Shown here: in pieces, positions 48,389-53,130 of the stretch
Position numbering within the stretch: position 1 is the stretch's first letter
Layout of the letters: every line of letters begins with the position of its first letter
Source: a virus
DNA: 64,000 bases
IMG/VR virus record: IMGVR_UViG_3300044631_000780
Coordinates: 1-64,000 of that record
Reading direction: 5' to 3' (one strand)
Made by a program: the position numbers and the translations under genes
Notes under the pieces: model-generated
Told to the model about the DNA's origin: nothing
Database searches by the model: none
What the model saw: the letters and a program-made list of their open reading frames with translations, nothing else

Positions 48389-48475
48389 AAAATGGACGCT
48401 GACCTGCTGGTTACTCTTTCTGCGGAGGGAGGCGTCAGTCTTTTATATCCGAGCAAGCACCTTGCTGGAGTCCTA

Positions 48476-48562
48476 CGGAAGATGTTGGATTCGAACCAAC
48501 GGAAAGATTACTCCTTCGACGGTTTAGCAAACCGTTGCTTTAGACCTCTCAGCCAATCTTCC
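48476..48562 (-). tRNA. tRNA-Ser (GCT)
   Basis: 87 nt with the long variable arm of serine tRNAs; anticodon loop TTGCTAA; acceptor GGAAGAT / ATCTTCC. The 87 nt before it (48389-48475) hold no recognisable gene; they contain a short AGCAAG...CTTGCT hairpin. Confidence 0.95.
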
Positions 48563-48566
48563 AAAG

Positions 48567-48638
48567 TGGAACCGACAAGATTTGAACTTGTGACCGCTCG
48601 GTTATCAGCCGAGTGCTCTACCACTGAGCTACGATTCC
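48567..48638 (-). tRNA. tRNA-Ile (GAT)
   Basis: 72 nt; anticodon loop CTGATAA; acceptor GGAATCG / CGGTTCC; discriminator A. Confidence 0.95.
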
Positions 48639-48641
48639 AAA

Positions 48642-48713
48642 TAGTCTCAACGGGACTTGAACCCGTGTCTACACTGTGAAAGAGTGTTGTCCTAACCACT
48701 AGACGATGAGACC
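48642..48713 (-). tRNA. tRNA-Glu (TTC)
   Basis: 72 nt; anticodon loop CTTTCAC; acceptor GGTCTCA / TGAGACT with a terminal G-U pair. Confidence 0.95.
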
Positions 48714-48716
48714 ATA

Positions 48717-48790
48717 CGACCCATACGGGATTCGAACCCGTGATCTCCACCGTGACAGGGTGGCGTGATAAGCCGCTACACTAATGGGTC
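48717..48790 (-). tRNA. tRNA-Asp (GTC)
   Basis: 74 nt; anticodon loop CTGTCAC; acceptor GACCCAT / ATGGGTC; discriminator G. Confidence 0.95.
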
Positions 48791-48794
48791 AAGG

Positions 48795-48876
48795 TGGGAG
48801 GAACAGGATTTGAACCTGTGAAGGCAGAGCCGTCTGATTTACAGTCAGATTCCTTTAACCACTCGGAAATCCTCCC
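48795..48876 (-). tRNA. tRNA-Tyr (GTA)
   Basis: 82 nt with a long variable arm; anticodon loop CTGTAAA; acceptor GGGAGGA / TCCTCCC; discriminator A. Confidence 0.95.
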
Positions 48877-48880
48877 ACGA

Positions 48881-48953
48881 TGGGTCTGGTCGGGCTCGAA
48901 CCGACGACTTACAGGTTAAAAGCCCGCTACTCTACCAACTGAGTTACAGACCC
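48881..48953 (-). tRNA. tRNA-Lys (TTT)
   Basis: 73 nt; anticodon loop CTTTTAA; acceptor GGGTCTG / CAGACCC; discriminator A. Confidence 0.95.
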
Positions 48954-49017
48954 AAAGGGTTAAATTGTCAAGGTGCTGGTCGGGGTGGTTCCCCTTCCGT
49001 TGATGGATGTATCATAG

Positions 49018-49050
49018 CAAAAGGGGGCGGTTTTTGACCTGCCCCCCTGA
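49018..49050 (-). terminator. GC-rich terminator after 49080-49181
   Basis: On the minus strand GGGGGCAGG / CC-GCCCCC with one bulge and a 7-nt A-rich loop, followed by TTTT. It follows the small late gene and separates it from the downstream tRNA genes. Confidence 0.7.
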
Positions 49051-49079
49051 TAAATCTTGCTTATGTGTCAGATGTTAGA

Positions 49080-49181
49080 TCATCGTTTCCACTTATGAGC
49101 AAGCAGGGGCGCTTGAGCGATATGCCAATAGCGGCAATCGCTTTCCATAATAATATCAATTTGCTTGCTGAAGTTAGACAT
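49080..49181 (-). CDS. Small protein in a late unit, 33 aa
   Basis: ATG at 49181, TGA at 49080-49082. Begins MSNFSKQIDIIMESDCRYWH, ends basic (HKWKR). It has an exact TATAAATA late promoter 22 bp upstream of its ATG and a terminator after it, so it is a self-contained late unit between tRNA genes. Function unknown. Confidence 0.6.
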   Translation of the reverse strand: MSNFSKQIDIIMESDCRYWHIAQAPLLAHKWKR

Positions 49182-49203
49182 GATTTTCGACCTTTAGTGT
49201 GTT

Positions 49204-49211
49204 TATTTATA
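49204..49211 (-). promoter_or_regulatory. T4-type late promoter TATAAATA
   Basis: Exact TATAAATA on the minus strand, immediately upstream of the 33-aa gene at 49080-49181. Confidence 0.8.
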
Positions 49212-49224
49212 AGGGTTTTTGAAA

Positions 49225-49296
49225 CTGGGGCGGCGGGATTCGAACCTGCAACCGATCGGTTAACAGCCGATAGCTCTGCCGTTGAGCTACACCCCA
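49225..49296 (-). tRNA. tRNA-Asn (GTT)
   Basis: 72 nt; anticodon loop CTGTTAA; acceptor TGGGGTG / CGCCCCA; discriminator G. Confidence 0.95.
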
Positions 49297-49302
49297 ATGA
49301 AA

Positions 49303-49473
49303 TCAGGACTGTTGAGTGTCCATCATATATTCTACAGTATTTGCTATGTCATTCATAGCATCACGTAGATGTGGTTGTTGTCCGCTTTCTTGACGAACAA
49401 TTGGTCTATGATCATCTGTGAGTGACCAGCGCCATTGTTTCATTATAGCACAGTACCACAGATTAATTTTCAT
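49303..49473 (-). CDS. Hypothetical protein, 56 aa
   Basis: ATG 49473 (MKINLWYCAIMKQWRWSLTD); the longer frame would read the neighbouring gene. Trp/Arg-rich, with a C-terminal acidic helix (LRDAMNDIANTVEYMMDTQQ). Between two tRNA genes. Function unknown. Confidence 0.55.
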   Translation of the reverse strand: MKINLWYCAIMKQWRWSLTDDHRPIVRQESGQQPHLRDAMNDIANTVEYMMDTQQS

Positions 49474-49618
49474 GTTTGAAACTTTCCAATCGAATCCAGT
49501 TGGCAAGGGCGTTAAGTTGCATTCTTTTGTCTTCAGTAAAGTCATATTTTTTATTAAAAAGATAGAACTCAATTGCTTCAAGTGCTAATTGTCTGTCTGC
49601 TTGTGAAATGAGTGACAT
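49463..49618 (-). CDS. Hypothetical helical protein, 51 aa
   Basis: ATG 49618 (MSLISQADRQLALEAIEFYL), helical, ending KHEN. Overlaps 49303-49473 by 11 bp. A TATACT-like -10 lies directly upstream. Function unknown. Confidence 0.55.
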   Translation of the reverse strand: MSLISQADRQLALEAIEFYLFNKKYDFTEDKRMQLNALANWIRLESFKHEN

Positions 49619-49637
49619 AGTGAGTATATAGAACTCA

Positions 49638-49710
49638 TGGAGAATAGGAGACTCGAACTCCTGACAGCCTGCTTGCAAAGCAGGTGCTCTACCAACTGAG
49701 CTAATTCCCC
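49638..49710 (-). tRNA. tRNA-Ala (TGC)
   Basis: 73 nt; anticodon loop TTTGCAA; acceptor GGGGAAT / ATTCTCC; discriminator A. Confidence 0.95.
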
Positions 49711-49720
49711 TAATGGTAGG

Positions 49721-49753
49721 AGGGGGGAGCATCACCTTAAGCCCCCCTCTTTA
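49721..49753. terminator. GC-rich hairpin, possible two-way terminator
   Basis: AGGGGGG ... CCCCCCT with a 14-nt loop; on the plus strand followed by TCTTTA, on the minus strand by T/C-rich sequence. It lies between tRNA-Ala and the small ORF at 49774-49863. Confidence 0.5.
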
Positions 49754-49773
49754 CTTCACTTAGCCACAGAATA

Positions 49774-49863
49774 CTAGACCAAGGAGAGGTTTTGGTTCCT
49801 ACATTTGGGGGGATGATCGGACTTCACCCAGAAGGCAAAGTCCTTAAGACCCTGCCAAATCAT
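49774..49863 (-). CDS. Possible microprotein with 5' structured RNA, 29 aa
   Basis: Open frame from ATG 49863 (with AAGGGG just upstream) reading MIWQGLKDFAFWVKSDHPPK to TAG at 49774-49776. The first 60 nt also form a strong hairpin: GGGGATGAT pairs with ATCATCCCC, with a second stem inside (GGACTT / AAGTCC). It could be a small coding gene, a structured RNA, or a decayed tRNA; no T-arm consensus is present. Confidence 0.35.
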   Translation of the reverse strand: MIWQGLKDFAFWVKSDHPPKCRNQNLSLV

Positions 49864-49916
49864 CCCCTTACGACGCTACGGAAGATACCCGTAGTAGAAG
49901 TTGGCATTACTGCCAA

Positions 49917-49990
49917 AGCCCAAGGTCGGACTTGAACCGACGACCTACGGTTTACAAAACCGTTGCTCTATCCAGCTGAGCTACTCAGGC
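49917..49990 (-). tRNA. tRNA-Thr (TGT)
   Basis: 74 nt; anticodon loop TTTGTAA; acceptor GCCTGAG / CTTGGGC with G-U pairs; discriminator T. Its 5' end overlaps the stop region of the CpeT-like gene by 10 nt. Confidence 0.95.
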
Positions 49991-50505
49991 ATTTTTACAA
50001 ATTTGAATGCTCCCCAGTCAGAACCCCAAATTTTTTCATGTGTCTCTGCGTGTAATCCACGATCAACAACATGATATTCAGTTTTAGTAAGAGTGACTTC
50101 GTTTTGAACATAGGTTTTTATACCTTGCCAATCAACCCAGCACTCACAGGTGGAGGTTCCACCCTGGAACATTTCAGGTCCCGTCTGTGTCATAATAATA
50201 TCACATCCCTCTCGGTATGTCAAGATGTCATCTGTGATGAGTTCAAGGTTTTGACACTCAACAAATCTAGAAGCATCTTGGATTTCGTAGTTTTTGAGAC
50301 GGAACTGCCCCTTCTCAACCTCTACATCAATCACAAACTGACGATATGGGTTATTTAGAAGGTAATTGTATGCTTGTTCTCCATAGAAACGATAATCGGA
50401 AATTTTCCGATGTTGTACCCGAATATGAGCATAACGAGTAGGATGAGATTGTGCTTGCCGTTTGTTAGCAAAGGTTCCTTCAAGATATTCAAGAAACTGG
50501 TTCAT
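49981..50505 (-). CDS. cpeT: CpeT/CpcT-like phycobiliprotein bilin lyase, 174 aa
   Basis: Matches the CpeT/CpcT layout: N-terminal L-x-G-x-F-x-N-K-x-Q-A then HPTRYAHIRV, YGEQAY and PYRQFVIDVE, a GCDIIMTQTG turn, MFQGGTSTCECW, and the end YHVVDRGLHAETHEKIWGSD with WGAFKF. CpeT-type lyases attach phycoerythrobilin or phycocyanobilin to a Cys of phycobiliproteins. It is a known cyanophage auxiliary gene in phages of phycobilisome-bearing Synechococcus. Length normal. It lies among tRNA genes and overlaps tRNA-Thr by 10 nt. Confidence 0.85.
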   Translation of the reverse strand: MNQFLEYLEGTFANKRQAQSHPTRYAHIRVQHRKISDYRFYGEQAYNYLLNNPYRQFVIDVEVEKGQFRLKNYEIQDASRFVECQNLELITDDILTYREGCDIIMTQTGPEMFQGGTSTCECWVDWQGIKTYVQNEVTLTKTEYHVVDRGLHAETHEKIWGSDWGAFKFVKMPE

Positions 50506-50770
50506 CGGGTAAAACTTCGGGATTAACTAAATCTAACTCAAACAATACGGGGTGGCATTCTTCAGCAATCAAATAATCAGAATAACGGAAGATATCTTCC
50601 ATAGTATATTCTTGATTGAGTGCTGCTTCTGCTAAGATCCACTTATCGTGTTTCTCGTTTTCTTCTAAGATGTCAAAAGCAAATGGTATGTTCTCAATAT
50701 AATACATCAGCACAGGTTCGCTGTCAACAAAGACATGCTTTCGAGTGATGGTGTATCTGAAAACTGCCAT
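50489..50770 (-). CDS. Hypothetical acidic protein, 93 aa
   Basis: Starts MAVFRYTITRKHVFVDSEPV, mixed alpha/beta, acidic C-terminal half. Overlaps the CpeT-like gene by 17 bp, so the two are likely co-expressed, from a TGTAAATA late-like element at 50801-50808. Function unknown. Confidence 0.6.
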   Translation of the reverse strand: MAVFRYTITRKHVFVDSEPVLMYYIENIPFAFDILEENEKHDKWILAEAALNQEYTMEDIFRYSDYLIAEECHPVLFELDLVNPEVLPDEPVS

Positions 50771-50800
50771 TACATTTGATCTCTCAAAATTTCCTGTTAC

Positions 50801-50808
50801 TATTTACA
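50801..50808 (-). promoter_or_regulatory. Late-like promoter element TGTAAATA
   Basis: One mismatch to TATAAATA, 30 bp before the ATG of 50489-50770, which leads the CpeT-like pair. Suggestive only. Confidence 0.35.
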
Positions 50809-50814
50809 CAGGAA

Positions 50815-50887
50815 TACCCGTGGTCGGATTCGAACCGACACTGGAGGGATTTTAAGTCCCCTGTCTCTGCCGTTGGACTACACGGGC
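50815..50887 (-). tRNA. tRNA-Leu (TAA)
   Basis: 73 nt; anticodon loop CTTAAAA; acceptor GCCCGTG / CACGGGT (terminal G-U pair); variable loop only about 5 nt, far shorter than normal Leu tRNAs. Confidence 0.85.
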
Positions 50888-50891
50888 AAGG

Positions 50892-50964
50892 TGCTCCTTG
50901 AGGGGATCGAACCCACCTTAGGCGAATTATGAGTTCGCTGCATTCACCAGATTGCTAAAGGAGC
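50892..50964 (-). tRNA. tRNA-Met (CAT), second copy
   Basis: 73 nt; anticodon loop CTCATAA; acceptor GCTCCTT / AAGGAGC. Different body from the other CAT tRNA (48315-48388); one may be Ile2 or an initiator form. Confidence 0.85.
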
Positions 50965-50967
50965 GAA

Positions 50968-51039
50968 TGGGGATACTGGGAGTTGAACCCAGACTAACCC
51001 GTTATAAGCAGGCCGCTCTAACCATTAAGCTATACCCCC
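50968..51039 (-). tRNA. tRNA-Ile (TAT)
   Basis: 72 nt; anticodon loop CTTATAA; acceptor GGGGGTA / TATCCCC; discriminator A. Reads AUA, complementing the GAT copy. Confidence 0.9.
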
Positions 51040-51053
51040 ATAAAATTAGGGCA

Positions 51054-51179
51054 TCATATTCGCACTAACAGTTTTGCTTTTAATGCTTGCCTACGCTTCT
51101 TAGCATCTCTCAATGCTTGAGGCTTGAGAGAACGCTTCTGTTCTTTTTTGGAGTGGTGCTGCCAGTTCGGAACTTTCAT
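51054..51179 (-). CDS. Small basic protein, 41 aa
   Basis: ATG at 51179, TGA at 51054-51056. Begins MKVPNWQHHSKKEQKRSLKP; strongly basic and helical (DAKKRRQALKAK), as for an RNA-binding peptide. First gene after promoter module R, directly before the tRNA genes on the same strand. Function unknown. Confidence 0.6.
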   Translation of the reverse strand: MKVPNWQHHSKKEQKRSLKPQALRDAKKRRQALKAKLLVRI

Positions 51180-51205
51180 CGTTCTCTCGTGTTCTGTATG
51201 TATGT

Positions 51206-51262
51206 ATAATACCCGATTATTAGGCGTTCGTCAAGGGCAGTGTGACAGTTGCTTTTCTGGCA
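51206..51262 (-). promoter_or_regulatory. Palindrome/-10 promoter module R (before tRNA cluster)
   Basis: -10 TATTAT at 51206-51211; 20-mer TGCCAGAAAAGCAACTGTCA at 51243-51262; 31-bp gap; a TTGACG -35-like hexamer sits 17 bp before the -10. It would drive 51054-51179 and the tRNA genes. Confidence 0.65.
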
Positions 51263-51357
51263 CTCTGCTGGGCAATAAATGCCCGAAGCTCTGGGGTTTC
51301 TTCCCATTCCCAGGTGCGACCTTTCTTATCAATCCATTGCTTTTTAGGATTACTCAC
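51220..51357 (-). CDS. Hypothetical protein, 45 aa, GTG start
   Basis: GTG 51357 overlaps the end of the upstream gene; TAA at 51220-51222. MSNPKKQWIDKKGRTWEWEE then a helix. Basic/Trp-containing N-terminus. Palindrome R lies in its coding sequence. Function unknown. Confidence 0.5.
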   Translation of the reverse strand: MSNPKKQWIDKKGRTWEWEETPELRAFIAQQSARKATVTLPLTNA

Positions 51358-51541
51358 TTTTCAATTCCTCCAGTTTGTCTAAAATTGTATCAAATGATCC
51401 GATGCCTTCAATCTCAGAGATCATTTTAGCGATCTGAGTACAAACAATCGGTCGTTCTTGCCTAGCAGCATATGCTAGAGCATTTCGTAGAGAAGCAGAA
51501 GCTTCTTTCAAGCTTTCCTCTACTGATTTTGATAGAGCCAT
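51350..51541 (-). CDS. Hypothetical helical protein, 63 aa
   Basis: Starts MALSKSVEESLKEASASLRN. The ESLKEASASLRNALAYAARQ and TQIAKMISEIEG helices are a familiar type in T4-like cyanophages (function unknown). Confidence 0.65.
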   Translation of the reverse strand: MALSKSVEESLKEASASLRNALAYAARQERPIVCTQIAKMISEIEGIGSFDTILDKLEELKSE

Positions 51542-51592
51542 TACTCACCCGAACCTTGAACAGAGTTATCTTACTCGGTTTCTGAGGTTCTG

Positions 51593-51919
51593 TCAATCCC
51601 TCTGGCGCCAGTCTTCGGGTTTATCTCTGCCTTCAGTAAAGAAATCAACAATTTCATCAACAGAGTTGAACCTGCTGATGCCTCTGCCTTCGTGTCCAGT
51701 CCCACCAATATCTAAGGCATTTAGAAATCCATCCATACTATCTTCAGTCATGTCTGGATTTTCTGCTCTTCGTCTTGCTTGACGAAGCATTGTCCCAGCT
51801 GTTCTATTTGCTTTTGCTAACTTTTCCGCCCATATCATCTCTTCCAAACTCACTTCTTGATGTGCTATAATTTTGTCACAGATCGCTTCCAAACGAAGAC
51901 GATATTGCGTAGAAAGCAT
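51593..51919 (-). CDS. Conserved cyanophage helical protein, 108 aa
   Basis: Starts MLSTQYRLRLEAICDKIIAH. Helical basic region ANRTAGTMLRQARRRAENPD then SMDGFLNALDIGGTGHEGRG. Common in T4-like cyanophages next to the baseplate genes; function unknown. A late-type ACTAAATA lies upstream (51943-51950). Confidence 0.65.
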   Translation of the reverse strand: MLSTQYRLRLEAICDKIIAHQEVSLEEMIWAEKLAKANRTAGTMLRQARRRAENPDMTEDSMDGFLNALDIGGTGHEGRGISRFNSVDEIVDFFTEGRDKPEDWRQRD

Positions 51920-51942
51920 AAAGACCCTTTCACAACTACGTT

Positions 51943-51950
51943 TATTTAGT
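51943..51950 (-). promoter_or_regulatory. Late promoter variant ACTAAATA
   Basis: CTAAATA core, 25 bp upstream of the ATG of 51593-51919 and overlapping the end of 51946-53118. One of several CTAAATA elements placed before late genes. Confidence 0.5.
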
Positions 51951-53118
51951 TTAGGAGAATAAGAGCACCCTTAATACTGACATTTCCAGCACCAACAATA
52001 TCAACAGTAGCACCAGCTTTGAAACTTGCTGCTGCTCCAGCTTCAATATTTACTGCTGCTCCTGCCTTCATGTCAATTGTAGCTCCAGAAGTTTGATCAA
52101 TAGATCCACCAGCTTTGATTGACATAGCGCCAGTTGCCAGAATATCAAATGTAGCACCAGCATCATCCATAATTGCCGCAACTGCCTTTCTATTAATAAA
52201 GTCAGCAGAATCATATGTTTGACCGCCAACAGCAGTCTTTACAGAATAAGCACTATCTCTTGCTTTAATCAAAGGTGGAACTGGAGTGCCACCAGCAACA
52301 ATATGTTGCTCCGCTCCACCAATCCATTGTTGATAATCTCCAAGAATTTTCCAGTTTACATGTCCTGGAGAAACCCAGTTTGCGGAAGCACGAGGATCAA
52401 AAGAAATCGTAGTATCTTCAGATACTCCAAATTTCATAACTTGTCCAAGAACAATATCTTTTTTATTAGCAGTAGTTTGTTCAACATTTCCAGCAAATAA
52501 CTGAATTGTACCAGTTCCATTGTTAGCAGCGAGAACTATGTTTTGACCAGATAAGTAGAGTTCTGTTGCTGCTGTAATAAAAATCTTTTCTGCTTTTATT
52601 GTTCTTTGCGATCCTTTAGCATCTTCTGTAACATCACCATACGCTATAATATTAACAGCACATTTTTCGGAATCATCACCAGCAGAATATTCAAAGTTAG
52701 ATCTTCCCTCATGTTTCTGTTGTTGACCACCATAGGTATGAACATTTAATTTACCACTACCAGCACCAACTTGTTTACTATATTTTCCAGAAACAATATG
52801 AATTGTGCCTTGATTTCCGAGAGCGAAAAAACTATCCCCAGGACCATCTATTCTAAGTGTTGATGTAATGCCATCTGGATACAATCTTTCATAAATGTGA
52901 GATCTTCCTAAAGAAGATTTCCAGCAAGTTAAAATTCTTGGAGTTTCTGATAATGTTTGAGTTTCATTTGGTGTAGATGGTTTTGCTGGTCCTTTTGTAG
53001 TTAAATTATTATACGTTGATTTTGAAGCAGATTTCTGCTTTGTCAAATTTTCTATTTTTGCGTTTCCCCTTGGATCATAACCACCTCTTAATGATGGATC
53101 TTCTCTATTTCCTGCCAT
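51946..53118 (-). CDS. Tail spike needle (gp5 C-terminal beta-helix-like) protein, 390 aa
   Basis: The last ~70 residues have short Gly/Ala/Val repeats (AMSIKAGGSIDQTSGATIDM then KAGAAVNIEAGAAASFKAGA), like the triangular beta-helix of the T4 gp5 C-terminal needle. The N-terminal part (MAGNREDPSLRGGYDPRGNA) and the middle are beta-rich. It probably trimerises to form the membrane-piercing tip. T4 gp5 has this needle fused to its OB and lysozyme domains; here it is a separate gene next to the OB protein. Confidence 0.7.
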   Translation of the reverse strand: MAGNREDPSLRGGYDPRGNAKIENLTKQKSASKSTYNNLTTKGPAKPSTPNETQTLSETPRILTCWKSSLGRSHIYERLYPDGITSTLRIDGPGDSFFALGNQGTIHIVSGKYSKQVGAGSGKLNVHTYGGQQQKHEGRSNFEYSAGDDSEKCAVNIIAYGDVTEDAKGSQRTIKAEKIFITAATELYLSGQNIVLAANNGTGTIQLFAGNVEQTTANKKDIVLGQVMKFGVSEDTTISFDPRASANWVSPGHVNWKILGDYQQWIGGAEQHIVAGGTPVPPLIKARDSAYSVKTAVGGQTYDSADFINRKAVAAIMDDAGATFDILATGAMSIKAGGSIDQTSGATIDMKAGAAVNIEAGAAASFKAGATVDIVGAGNVSIKGALILLN

Positions 53119-53130
53119 AATTTACAACTC

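Noticed and set aside
48389-48475. Possible further tRNA between tRNA-Met and tRNA-Ser
   Set aside because: No T-arm TTCRA core or acceptor pairing was found; only a short AGCAAG/CTTGCT hairpin.
48392-48679. Plus-strand ORF over tRNA-Ser and tRNA-Ile
   Set aside because: It crosses two confident tRNA genes and has no protein-like features.
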